From Clostridia bacterium (lineage in GTDB: Bacteria; Bacillota_A; Clostridia; Christensenellales; Borkfalkiaceae), in NCBI GenBank assembly GCA_017457015.1, contig JAFTIG010000074.1:1-24858 (forward strand): DNA of 24,858 bases. The letters are read 5' to 3'. Below, piece after piece: positions 1 to 7,044 of this stretch. The translations under genes and the position numbers were made by a program. Positions within the stretch are counted from its first letter, which is position 1, and each line of letters begins with the position of its first letter. Below the pieces are notes generated by a model. That model saw only the letters and a program-made list of their open reading frames with translations. It did not search any database and was not told the DNA's origin.

Positions 1-272
1 CCGCAAAGTTGCTCTTGATAGTTATTGAGTAAATCGTCGAAAAATACGTTCGTTCCCTTTATGACCGAAACGCCGTCACGTTCTCCAAAGTATTTGGGGT
101 TTATTGCCTTTACCTTGCTCGCAACCCACTCTTCGGGAAACATATTGTCCGTTCCGTCGTCAAAGACGTCGTTAAAAATTTCCTTATACGGCTTTCCGCC
201 AAGATAAATTCTGTATACTCTATTGCGCTCGAAAAATATCGGTTCTCTTACTATTTTATCTAAATTTTTCAT
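1..272 (-). CDS. Class I mannose-6-phosphate isomerase-like protein (partial, N-terminus only)
   Basis: The reading frame starts at ATG 272-270 and runs off the left edge, leaving about 90 residues. The visible part has a family-typical opening: an FFE segment, an RVYRIYLGGK stretch resembling the R/K-x-Y-x-x-GG start of type I phosphomannose isomerases, then PEEWVASKV where the family has an E-x-W-x-x-S motif. Zinc ligands would lie beyond the edge, so catalysis cannot be judged. The family interconverts mannose-6-phosphate and fructose-6-phosphate in the cytoplasm. The start codon overlaps the fructokinase stop in an ATGA arrangement, so the two are probably translationally coupled and act in one sugar pathway. 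A related cupin-type sugar isomerase is the main alternative. Confidence 0.62.
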   Translation of the reverse strand, partial: MKNLDKIVREPIFFERNRVYRIYLGGKPYKEIFNDVFDDGTDNMFPEEWVASKVKAINPKYFGERDGVSVIKGTNVFFDDLLNNYQEQLC

Positions 273-1150
273 AACTGTATTGCTCCTAAAAATTGTGTTG
301 CCGCCGCGCCTGCTGCATTTGCTTTAATAAGCGCGCTCTCTAAATTTTCTTTATTGATTTTTTTGCCTTCAATATTAGCAAGGAAAGTACCGAAAAACGC
401 GTCGCCCGCGCCCGTAGTGTCTATCGGCTTAACTTTTTCCGTACCAACCGTTCCGTTTAGCCCGTTATAATAATACACGCTACCGCGACTACCGAGCGTC
501 ACCACGACTACCGTATCTTTTTTGTATATGCTTTCTATCCCTTCAATAACGCCGTCTTTACCCGTATAATCTTTTAATTCGTCGTCGGAAAACTTGATTA
601 TATCCGCTTGTTCTACGAACGGTTTATACGCCTTTAACGCGTCGTTAAAGTCCTTATATATATCCATACGGAAGTTAAGGTCGAAACTTATAAGTTTGTT
701 TTGCGCCCTTGCTTTATCGACAACTGCTTGTGCGAGCGCTCTGCCGTTTTCTTCTGAAAGCATCAGCGAACCTAAATGCACGATATTAAGGTCTTCGTAT
801 TCGCCAAAATCAATCGCGTTGATATCCACGTTAAAATCGGCAGTATCATGACGGTAAAAAGCAAAGTCGCGTTCTCCGTCGGTTAGCGTTACGAACGCAA
901 GAGTGGTGTTGCGAACGTTATCCGTTTGAATCGTACAAAAATTTAGGCCTGCTTTTAAGGCTTCGGCTTTTAAAAATTTACCGACGGGATCATTCCCTAC
1001 TCTACCTATAAACCCGACGTCTGCCCCCGCTCTACGTGCTCCTACCGCGACGTTAAACGGTGCACCGCCACAAAACGCCTTAAAGGACATTATTCTGTCG
1101 ACGTCACTACCTATCATGTCGGCAAGAATTTCACCTATACATAAAATCAT
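269..1150 (-). CDS. PfkB-family carbohydrate kinase, probable fructokinase
   Basis: A 293-residue ribokinase/PfkB-family sugar kinase of normal length. It would phosphorylate fructose (or a related ketose) with ATP in the cytoplasm. The first PfkB signature is at about residues 28-43 (GGAPFNVAVGARRAG) and the second at 244-250 (DTTGAGD), where D250 is the expected catalytic base and GAGD forms the anion hole. The opening ILCIGEILADM is typical of bacterial fructokinases. The ATG is preceded by TATGGAG, a good ribosome binding site. Its stop overlaps the start of the mannose-6-phosphate isomerase-like gene by 4 nt, and it diverges from an AraC regulator. Together the pair would send mannose and fructose into fructose-6-phosphate. 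Substrate specificity is inferred; another sugar or 2-keto-3-deoxygluconate is possible. Confidence 0.85.
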   Translation of the reverse strand: MILCIGEILADMIGSDVDRIMSFKAFCGGAPFNVAVGARRAGADVGFIGRVGNDPVGKFLKAEALKAGLNFCTIQTDNVRNTTLAFVTLTDGERDFAFYRHDTADFNVDINAIDFGEYEDLNIVHLGSLMLSEENGRALAQAVVDKARAQNKLISFDLNFRMDIYKDFNDALKAYKPFVEQADIIKFSDDELKDYTGKDGVIEGIESIYKKDTVVVVTLGSRGSVYYYNGLNGTVGTEKVKPIDTTGAGDAFFGTFLANIEGKKINKENLESALIKANAAGAAATQFLGAIQL

Positions 1151-1187
1151 AATTTTTTCTCCATAAACTTTTTTAAGTTATATCTTA

Positions 1188-1216
1188 ATTATACACCCTA
1201 AAAAAATTAGGTGGTA
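1188..1216 (-). promoter_or_regulatory. Putative fructokinase promoter with imperfect palindrome
   Basis: On the minus strand a TATAAT box lies at 1193-1188, about 38 nt before the fructokinase ATG. The matching -35 position (1216-1211, TACCAC) is poor. A 7-bp inverted repeat with one bulged base (CACC(C)TAA / TTAGGTG, 1194-1213) sits in the -10/-35 spacer. The weak -35 and the palindrome suggest a regulated promoter, perhaps activated by the divergent AraC protein, but this is inference. Confidence 0.35.
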
Positions 1217-1272
1217 TAATAATATTGATTTAATCGTTGTATAAAATTGACTTTTTTGTATTAAATTTTTAT

Positions 1273-1302
1273 TTGACTTTTTTGTGTTTTTTAGAGTATA
1301 AT
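1273..1302 (+). promoter_or_regulatory. Sigma-A type promoter of the araC-type gene
   Basis: TTGACT at 1273-1278 and a perfect TATAAT at 1297-1302 are separated by 18 nt, followed by a GGAG ribosome binding site and the ATG at 1328. The -35 hexamer lies inside the second copy of a 13-bp direct repeat (TTGACTTTTTTGT), whose first copy is at 1247-1259. A regulator bound there could compete with RNA polymerase. Confidence 0.6.
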
Positions 1303-1327
1303 AAAATAGGAAAAACGGAGTACATAT

Positions 1328-2149
1328 ATGAAAGGAATCAAGGTGGACAAGATCAGTGCAACCTTTCACCATGGTGAACGGGTTATACTGACTGATTTTT
1401 GGCAAGATAAGGACGTAATTTGCCCTGACAGTAAACTATTTTATATAACTGACGGAGAAATAGTAATTCGGACGGAGAAAGAAGAGATTCTTGCTGAAAG
1501 TGGCGATATGATTTTAATCCCTGCAGGGACAAAACACGATTTTCATCTGTCTAAAAAAAATTATGCAAGCAAGTACTGGCTACACGTAGACGTGACTGTT
1601 AACGGAAATAATCTTTTCGATTATTTTTCTCTACCCTATAAAATACATATAGGTAAAAACGATTACGTAGAAGGACTTTTTCAGACGGTACTTAAACTGT
1701 CCGAAAGCAAGTCGCTTTCAGATAAACTAAACTGCTCTGCGGCGCTTTGCTCATTGCTTTCTTTTTACGCCGATCACTGCACTTATTTCGACAGTCGCGT
1801 CCGTGAAGACGAGATCGATAAATCCGTAAACTATATCAAGAGCCACTACAACGAAAAGTTTACATTAGAAGACCTTTGTCGCACGGCTAACCTTAGTAAG
1901 GGATATTTTTTAAGGCGGTTTAAAGAGCGCACTGGGCACTCGCCTATGCACTACCTTAACGTACTTAAAATAGACAAGGCTAAAACGTTATTAGAGCAGT
2001 CTAATAGGCCTATAAACGAAATTATGGAAGAATTAGGCTATTTTGATAGCGCGCACTTTTCTAAACTGTTTAAGACCTATTGTGGTTACTCCCCGAAAAA
2101 ATTTAGAGAAATAAACGGTTACCGTGCCGCTAATAAAAGTGTAAAATAA
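1328..2149 (+). CDS. AraC-family transcriptional regulator with N-terminal cupin sensor
   Basis: A 273-residue cytoplasmic DNA-binding regulator. Residues about 10-90 resemble the AraC ligand-binding cupin, including the segment SGDMILIPAGTKHDF (about 58-72), which is typical of that barrel. Residues about 162-262 form the double helix-turn-helix domain, with TLEDLCRTANLSKGYFLRRF as the first HTH and INEIMEELGYFDSAHFSKLFK followed by GYSPKKFR as the second. This layout is typical of one-component regulators of sugar catabolism. It is transcribed away from the fructokinase and mannose-6-phosphate isomerase genes across a shared 177-nt intergenic region, so control of those genes in response to a sugar is the simplest inference. 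The ATG follows an ACGGAG ribosome binding site by 8 nt. Confidence 0.9.
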   Translation: MKGIKVDKISATFHHGERVILTDFWQDKDVICPDSKLFYITDGEIVIRTEKEEILAESGDMILIPAGTKHDFHLSKKNYASKYWLHVDVTVNGNNLFDYFSLPYKIHIGKNDYVEGLFQTVLKLSESKSLSDKLNCSAALCSLLSFYADHCTYFDSRVREDEIDKSVNYIKSHYNEKFTLEDLCRTANLSKGYFLRRFKERTGHSPMHYLNVLKIDKAKTLLEQSNRPINEIMEELGYFDSAHFSKLFKTYCGYSPKKFREINGYRAANKSVK

Positions 2150-2182
2150 AAAAACACATCGTTTATTTACGATGTGTTTTTT
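2147..2182. terminator. Bidirectional intrinsic terminator between the araC-type gene and the alcohol dehydrogenase gene
   Basis: Perfect inverted arms AAAACACATCGT (2151-2162) and ACGATGTGTTTT (2169-2180) enclose a 6-nt loop (TTATTT). T-rich tracts follow the hairpin on both strands, so it can end transcription from both converging genes. Confidence 0.85.
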
Positions 2183-2218
2183 ATATGCTTAACCCTGTTT
2201 ATGCGCTGTTAAAGGGGT

Positions 2219-3388
2219 TTAATAGCAACTTTTAAATATATCTTTTACTTCATTAAATCCAAGCGGTATATAATTTTTAATAACTCGCGTTCTACCGTTG
2301 GTGCAAAGGTCGGATAGTTTATCAATACTATCTTTAGGGATATTAAACTCTCTTAAACAAGTTGGCATGCCGAGCTCCTTAAAATAATCCGCCATTGCCT
2401 TTATGCCAAGTTCTGCCGCTTTAATATCGTCCGTTTCAGTAACGTTCCAAACACGGCGTGCAAACTGCGCAAAACGCGGTGTATTGTATTTATAAACATA
2501 TTTTGCCCATGCGGGGAAAAGCACTGCAAGACCTGCGCCGTGTGCAACGTGGTCGAACTCTCCACTGACGGCGTGCTCTAATTGATGCACGGCAAGAAAG
2601 TTTTCTCTACCACAACCCGTTAAGCCGTTATGTGATAAGCTTGACGCCCACATAATCGTTGCACGCGCGTTATAATCTGTTGGATTATCAATAGCCGTAG
2701 TTCCAGCGTCAATAACCGACTTTAATATGCTCTCTGAAATTCTATCGGTAAGATCGGTCGGCTCGCACACGGTAAAATATCTTTCCATTGTATGCGACAT
2801 TATATCCACGACTCCGCAAGCCGTTTGATACTTGCCTACTGTAAAGGTAAGTTCAGGATTACAAATAGCGAATTTACAACGGTTAAGTTCGGTAGAGCAC
2901 CCTTTTTTCTTGCTTTCGCTTAAATTAGTGAGCACTGCAGACGAACTCATTTCACTTCCTGCGGCGGACATGGTTAAAATACAGCCTACTGGCAAAGCGT
3001 CTTTTGGAACGCACTTTCCTATCGGCAAGTCCCAAACGTCACAATCGTTTTTTGCGCCGAGCGCGGTAAACTTTGAAGAATCGATTACACTACCGCCACC
3101 GACCGCTAAAATCATTTCCACCTTTTCTTTTTTTGCAAGTTCTACGGCGTTACGCACGAATTCCAACTTTGGATTGGGCTCTACACCGCCAAGTTCAACG
3201 ACCTCTATCCCAAAATCGGAAAGTGAATTCATAACGATATCGTATAATCCGGACTTCTTTATACTGCCTTTTCCGTATTGCATCATTATTTTCTTATAGC
3301 CTAAATCGCTTATTATTTTACCGACCTGTCTTTCTTTATCTTTACCGAAATATACGGTAGTCGGGGTATTATAAATAAAATCAAGCAT
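2219..3388 (-). CDS. Iron-containing alcohol dehydrogenase, butanol dehydrogenase type
   Basis: A 389-residue group III alcohol dehydrogenase of normal length for the BdhA/YqhD branch, which reduces aldehydes to alcohols with NAD(P)H in the cytoplasm. The nucleotide-binding loop GGGSVIDSSK lies at about 97-106. Likely metal ligands are D195 and H199 (VVDIMSHTMERY), H268 (in VHQLEH) and H283 (in HGAGLA). The ATG is set by AAGGAG. The gene has its own promoter and converges on the AraC gene. Such enzymes dispose of electrons as ethanol or butanol in fermenters or detoxify aldehydes. The cofactor (NADPH or NADH) and natural aldehyde cannot be read from the sequence, and no aldehyde dehydrogenase is adjacent. 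Confidence 0.9.
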   Translation of the reverse strand: MLDFIYNTPTTVYFGKDKERQVGKIISDLGYKKIMMQYGKGSIKKSGLYDIVMNSLSDFGIEVVELGGVEPNPKLEFVRNAVELAKKEKVEMILAVGGGSVIDSSKFTALGAKNDCDVWDLPIGKCVPKDALPVGCILTMSAAGSEMSSSAVLTNLSESKKKGCSTELNRCKFAICNPELTFTVGKYQTACGVVDIMSHTMERYFTVCEPTDLTDRISESILKSVIDAGTTAIDNPTDYNARATIMWASSLSHNGLTGCGRENFLAVHQLEHAVSGEFDHVAHGAGLAVLFPAWAKYVYKYNTPRFAQFARRVWNVTETDDIKAAELGIKAMADYFKELGMPTCLREFNIPKDSIDKLSDLCTNGRTRVIKNYIPLGFNEVKDIFKSCY

Positions 3389-3413
3389 AATTATTCTCCT
3401 TGTCCTTTTAATT

Positions 3414-3443
3414 ATTTTAACATTTTTAGCCTTTCCCCGTCAA
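3414..3443 (-). promoter_or_regulatory. Putative promoter of the alcohol dehydrogenase gene
   Basis: On the minus strand, TTGACG (3443-3438) and TAAAAT (3419-3414) are separated by 18 nt, with the -10 ending 25 nt before the ATG at 3388. No clear operator is seen beside it. Confidence 0.5.
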
Positions 3444-3522
3444 CGAAATAGTATCTCAATATTACCCAAAATAAACATTGAATACAATTTAATTTAGTTT
3501 GATTTAATTTTTTTAAGCAATT

Positions 3523-3648
3523 TTATATTAAATCGGCAATAATTGCAATAATTATCAGCACGAGTAACCCCGTAAGCCAGAAAAAACACAAACTGCGTTT
3601 ATTTGAATTATCACTACTTCTATCTTTATTATATTTACGATTAAACAT
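3523..3648 (-). CDS. Small single-span membrane protein (41 aa), hypothetical
   Basis: I do not recognise this gene. The frame runs from ATG 3648 to TAA 3523 and encodes 41 residues. The first about 19 are highly polar and basic (MFNRKYNKDR, then SSDNSNKRS). They are followed by one hydrophobic helix of about 19 residues from CFFWLTG through LLVLIIIAIIA, ending DLI. A basic head before a single helix fits an inner-membrane protein with its N-terminus in the cytoplasm. A weak GGGTG ribosome binding site precedes the ATG. It fills most of the otherwise gene-free stretch 3389-3826, and a 20-bp palindrome lies 47-66 nt upstream. Chance is possible for such a short frame, but the clean polar/hydrophobic segmentation argues for a real gene. 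Confidence 0.5.
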   Translation of the reverse strand: MFNRKYNKDRSSDNSNKRSLCFFWLTGLLVLIIIAIIADLI

Positions 3649-3694
3649 ATTTTCACCCGTTAATTTATTTTCGTCTTTTATTTTAATAACTTAA

Positions 3695-3714
3695 TATGAC
3701 ATACATATGTCATA
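3695..3714. promoter_or_regulatory. 20-bp near-perfect palindrome, probable operator
   Basis: Arms TATGACATA (3695-3703) and TATGTCATA (3706-3714) are exact reverse complements with a 2-nt CA centre. It lies 23 nt upstream of the -35 of the cytidylate kinase-like gene and 47 nt upstream of the small membrane protein on the other strand, so a dimeric regulator bound here could affect either. There is no T tract, so it is not a terminator. Confidence 0.5.
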
Positions 3715-3737
3715 AATGAAAAATTTTAAAAAACCTA

Positions 3738-3766
3738 TTGATTTTACGGATGATTTGTAGTATAAT
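3738..3766 (+). promoter_or_regulatory. Sigma-A type promoter of the cytidylate kinase-like gene
   Basis: TTGATT (3738-3743) and a perfect TATAAT (3761-3766) are spaced by 17 nt, followed by about 60 nt of leader and an AGGAGGG ribosome binding site. Confidence 0.7.
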
Positions 3767-3826
3767 ATATTTAGAAAAACGCAACGGATTAGTTGTGTAC
3801 TTAATATATGGACTTAGGAGGGTTTT

Positions 3827-4453
3827 ATGAATATTGTAACTATCAGTCGTGAATTCGGCAGTGGCGGAAGAGAAATCGGTAAAAAAGTTGCCGACATTTT
3901 AGGATACGACTATTACGACAGAGAAATTATAGCGGAAATTGCAAAGCGACATAACGTAGACGAAAAATACGTTGATTATGCACTGAATAACCACGCTTGG
4001 CAAACTTACTCACTTTCATTTCACCACTCGTTCGTTTCACCTATTTACGTTCAGTCCCCAGACGCGAAATTATTACACGAACAGAGAAAGATTATTGAAG
4101 AAATTGCCGCGACGGGTAAAAACTGCGTTATAGTAGGTAGAAACGCCGACGTTTTACTTAAAGATAAAAATCCACTCGATATTTTTATTTGCGCGGATAT
4201 GGAATCAAAAATAAAGCGTTGCCAAGAACGTGCTGACAAAGACGAACAACTTTCTTATAAAGAAATAAAGCGTATGATTAAGCGTATTGACAAAAACCGT
4301 GCTCGCACACGCTATATAATAGCAGACGGCGAGTGGGGACACAGAAAGTCATACGACCTTATAGTAAACACTACCGATTGGGATTTAGATAGACTGTCAA
4401 CTTCTCTCGCAGAATTTGTAAAATGCTATTTTAATAATAAAGAAACCGAATAA
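3827..4453 (+). CDS. Cytidylate kinase-like family protein
   Basis: A 208-residue P-loop protein of the cytidylate kinase-like family common in Clostridia. The opening MNIVTISREFGSGGREIGKKVA contains the family P-loop variant (about residues 7-20, SREFGSGGREIG), followed by the YDYYDREII segment. Family knowledge supports nucleotide binding and probably phosphoryl transfer. The true substrate is not established for this branch, which is distinct from the essential Cmk. The gene is monocistronic: it has its own promoter, a very strong AGGAGGG ribosome binding site 5 nt before the ATG, and an intrinsic terminator just after the stop. Confidence 0.85.
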   Translation: MNIVTISREFGSGGREIGKKVADILGYDYYDREIIAEIAKRHNVDEKYVDYALNNHAWQTYSLSFHHSFVSPIYVQSPDAKLLHEQRKIIEEIAATGKNCVIVGRNADVLLKDKNPLDIFICADMESKIKRCQERADKDEQLSYKEIKRMIKRIDKNRARTRYIIADGEWGHRKSYDLIVNTTDWDLDRLSTSLAEFVKCYFNNKETE

Positions 4454-4458
4454 AAGAT

Positions 4459-4488
4459 AAGCGCGTTGCAACGGCAACGCGCTTTTTT
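4459..4488 (+). terminator. Intrinsic terminator of the cytidylate kinase-like gene
   Basis: GC-rich arms GCGCGTTGC (4461-4469) and GCAACGCGC (4474-4482) with an AACG loop are followed by six T. It also lies 8 nt after the last ABC permease gene on the opposite strand, but the minus-strand T tract is poor, so termination of that operon here is less certain. Confidence 0.9.
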
Positions 4489-4495
4489 ACACCAA

Positions 4496-5299
4496 CTATA
4501 CTAATGCAGTTTTATTTAATACGATATTAGATATTGCCCCTAACCCTACACTCATACCTACGCCGCCAACCGCACATAAAAGTACGTTTATTATATTTGA
4601 ATCAAGCGGTGCAACCATAGGCGCAACAGTGTAAAACAACATACCTATTCCAAACGACAACAGTATTGCAAGCCATGTTTTTTGTTTTGCAATTACGCTT
4701 GCGAGTAGATAAATTGATACGAACGCAGACGAAAGCAAGATTTTAGATAACATACACGCTAAAAGATTACCCGCGTTAAATCCTTCGGTATCAAACGGCA
4801 GTCCTGCAATTGCTCCGCCGAGCACCGTACCTACAAAGAACGCCACGAGCATACACGCGCTACCGATAAAGCAAACGAGCGTTTTTGACAGAACGTAATC
4901 ATTCTTTTTTGCACGCACGGTAAAAATATTTTTTGCGTAACCGCTCCTAAAATCATCAGACACGAATATACAAGTAATTATAGCCATTAAAAAATATAGC
5001 ATATTGATATTACACATACTCGTTAAACTCATATCCATAGCAGAACTTGCTCCACTCACTGCCCCGATTGCTTGCCAAGCGTTTTTAAAGCCTTCCATTA
5101 CCGTTTGTACGCCCGTCTGTGGATCAGTGCTAACCGTTCCATCCATCATTGTAGTCATTACGAGTATTAACACAGGCATAACGAGTGATGCACCTATCAT
5201 TATATAAAACAACGGCGACGTGAACGCTCGCTTAAAATCTACGTTAAGCATGCTCTTAACCCTTTTTGCAAAAGACGTTTTTATAAATACCTTTTCCAT
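4496..5299 (-). CDS. ABC-2 type transporter permease (module 1)
   Basis: A 267-residue integral membrane protein with about six hydrophobic segments (for example LFYIMIGASLVMPVLILVM near the N-terminus and WLAILLSFGIGMLFYTVAP near the C-terminus). This is the layout of ABC-2 permeases such as BcrB-like export subunits. I use the ATG at 5299 rather than an upstream in-frame ATG at 5347. It begins MEKVFIKTSF, lies 1 nt after the upstream ATPase stop, and has a GGGGG ribosome binding site 9 nt before it. It shares with the second permease an N-terminal pattern (a short cytoplasmic leader with ML-x-VDF, then a hydrophobic helix and a DDF/HDY-RSGYAK/VK-like cytoplasmic segment). Partner: the ATPase at 5301-6203. 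The substrate is unknown. Confidence 0.82.
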   Translation of the reverse strand: MEKVFIKTSFAKRVKSMLNVDFKRAFTSPLFYIMIGASLVMPVLILVMTTMMDGTVSTDPQTGVQTVMEGFKNAWQAIGAVSGASSAMDMSLTSMCNINMLYFLMAIITCIFVSDDFRSGYAKNIFTVRAKKNDYVLSKTLVCFIGSACMLVAFFVGTVLGGAIAGLPFDTEGFNAGNLLACMLSKILLSSAFVSIYLLASVIAKQKTWLAILLSFGIGMLFYTVAPMVAPLDSNIINVLLCAVGGVGMSVGLGAISNIVLNKTALV

Positions 5300-5300
5300 T

Positions 5301-6203
5301 TTATTTATCCCCCTTTTTTGCCATAAGGTCGGTATAATATTCTTCAAGACCTATTCTTTCGGTGGTTACTTCTTGGACGACAATACCGCCGTGATAAAGT
5401 TTTGTCACAACGTCTTGCGGTGATACTTTATCGTATACGCGTAAGTAGCCTTTATCATCTTGCTCCGCTCTGTTATAGGCTGATTTTAACACACTTAAAG
5501 CCTTGTCTTTGTCCTTTACTTTAAGAGAAGTATACGTCCTACAGTTTTGATTGAGTTCTTCAGCGGTCATTTCCTTAATCATTTTACCGCCACGAATTAT
5601 GCCGTAGTGCGTCGCCACCTTTTCAAGTTCCGATAAAACGTGCGAAGATACTAAAACAGTTTTTCCGCGCGCCGATAAATCAATAAGTATTTCTCTCATA
5701 ATTCGCATACCGTCTGCGTCTAGCCCGTTTATAGGCTCGTCTAAAACCAACAGTTCCGGATCACCCAAAAGCGCCATTGCAATACCTACGCGTTGTTTCA
5801 TACCAAGCGAACAGTTTTTATATTTGTTACCAGCCGCACCTTCCATACGAACGAGTTCAAGCACTTCTTTAATATGCTTATCAGGATTTTCAAGACTCAA
5901 ATTAGCGGCCTGTAAGGAAAGATTGCGCCACACGGTAAGATTAGCAAAACAGCCCGGTGTTTCTATAAGCACGCCAGTTTTTGCCCTTACGTCAGGATCA
6001 GTATAATCTTTGCCAAAGAGTTTAATCTCTCCGCCCGTAGGGTGTATAAGTCCGCATATAATTTTTTCAGTGGTAGATTTACCGCTACCGTTTTCGCCTA
6101 TAAATCCGTATATACTGCCTACGGGTACGCTTGCGTTTAGACCGTTAAGTGCACACTTATCGCCAAATTTTTTAGTTAAGTTCCTTATTTCTATTGCATT
6201 CAT
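5301..6203 (-). CDS. ABC transporter ATP-binding protein (module 1)
   Basis: A 300-residue nucleotide-binding subunit. It has Walker A GENGSGKST (about 36-44), the degenerate signature loop NCSLGMKQRVGIAMAL, Walker B LLVLDEP with the D-loop NGLD, and the switch histidine in VSSHVLSELE. The LGMKQR form of the signature and the roughly 80-residue C-terminal extension are typical of BcrA/lantibiotic-immunity-type export ATPases. The start has GGAG 6 nt upstream. It is clearly related along its whole length to the ATPase at 7045-7947, with more than half of the residues matching by eye, pointing to a tandem duplication. It would power the adjacent permease. What is exported is unknown, and no two-component system or peptide gene is adjacent. 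Confidence 0.92.
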   Translation of the reverse strand: MNAIEIRNLTKKFGDKCALNGLNASVPVGSIYGFIGENGSGKSTTEKIICGLIHPTGGEIKLFGKDYTDPDVRAKTGVLIETPGCFANLTVWRNLSLQAANLSLENPDKHIKEVLELVRMEGAAGNKYKNCSLGMKQRVGIAMALLGDPELLVLDEPINGLDADGMRIMREILIDLSARGKTVLVSSHVLSELEKVATHYGIIRGGKMIKEMTAEELNQNCRTYTSLKVKDKDKALSVLKSAYNRAEQDDKGYLRVYDKVSPQDVVTKLYHGGIVVQEVTTERIGLEEYYTDLMAKKGDK

Positions 6204-6215
6204 ATTAAACTCCTA

Positions 6216-7043
6216 TCAATAAACGTCGCTTCTATCTAATATACACGTTCCCGCAACTCCGTATATTCCTGTCCACGCAAGCGATACCACCAAGCACACG
6301 ATCACTGTGATAATATTGCTACTTAAACATGCATACACTGACGAGCCGTATAAAAACACATTTAAAATTGCGCCGTTTCCTACTATTGCGCCAGCAGCAA
6401 CGATAAGTATACCCGTTCCAAAAAAGAAACACGACGCTATAGATATACCGAAATATTTTCTAAATATAACGTTCAAAAAAGTGTAAAGGCTTGCCCAACC
6501 TATACTCATTATTATCTTGCCTAAAAGCGCACATATAAGCGAGCCTAAATCGACTTCAAAAGACGCCTGCACAAATAAACCCGCTATTACCGTACCTAAT
6601 AGGTAAGTAATGCACATACAAGCCATTGAAAACGCACCTATCGCAGTTTTGGATATTATATAATCTTGCTTTTTGGGGTGAGCGGTAAACAGTTGTTTAA
6701 CGTATCCGCTTTTGTAGTCGTGACCAATAAAAATCGATAGCATTATACCGCCGAAAATATACACCATGTTCATATTAGCATATTCGGCAATATCAGATAC
6801 TGCGTATAAAGGTGAACTTGCCGCAATCACTTGCCAAGTGTTATCGTAAAGTGGCTCGACTACGCCTTGCGCGTTCTCCATGCCCGTCATACCGAGTATC
6901 ATTGCTGGTATAATCGCAGCAATTACAAGAAAAACGTAATATAGCGGAGTATGAAATAACCTGTAAAAATCCACGCCAAGCATACCTTTTAGCCTACTTA
7001 TAAACGTTGGCGAATTAAAACTCAAACTATTTTGATTTGACAT
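6216..7043 (-). CDS. ABC-2 type transporter permease (module 2)
   Basis: A 275-residue membrane protein with about six hydrophobic segments (PLYYVFLVIAAIIPAMILGM first; IITVIVCLVVSLAWTGIYGV last). Its layout matches the permease at 4496-5299, including the leader LKGMLGVDFYRLF and the cytoplasmic GHDYKSGYVKQLF segment. The ATG starts 1 nt after the TGA of the module 2 ATPase. An AAGGAG ribosome binding site lies inside the end of that gene, so the two are translationally coupled. A 12-nt gap separates its stop from the module 1 ATPase start, so all four genes form one operon. The substrate is unknown. Confidence 0.82.
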   Translation of the reverse strand: MSNQNSLSFNSPTFISRLKGMLGVDFYRLFHTPLYYVFLVIAAIIPAMILGMTGMENAQGVVEPLYDNTWQVIAASSPLYAVSDIAEYANMNMVYIFGGIMLSIFIGHDYKSGYVKQLFTAHPKKQDYIISKTAIGAFSMACMCITYLLGTVIAGLFVQASFEVDLGSLICALLGKIIMSIGWASLYTFLNVIFRKYFGISIASCFFFGTGILIVAAGAIVGNGAILNVFLYGSSVYACLSSNIITVIVCLVVSLAWTGIYGVAGTCILDRSDVY

Positions 7044-7044
7044 A

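Noticed and set aside
1178..1405. 75-residue minus-strand frame across the araC-type start
   Set aside because: It runs antisense through the AraC promoter and coding start, is of low complexity and resembles no known protein.
2183..2218. Short AACCC/GGGTT inverted repeat just after the alcohol dehydrogenase stop
   Set aside because: The stem is only about 5 bp with a long loop and no T tract; the strong hairpin at 2151-2180 explains termination.
2832..3299. 155-residue plus-strand frame inside the alcohol dehydrogenase gene
   Set aside because: It is antisense to a clear full-length enzyme and has no family features; a shadow of codon bias.
5300..5347. Upstream in-frame ATG for the module 1 permease
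   Set aside because: It would overlap the ATPase end by 47 nt and add a non-conserved 16-residue leader. The ATG at 5299 has a ribosome binding site and matches the paralogue's layout.
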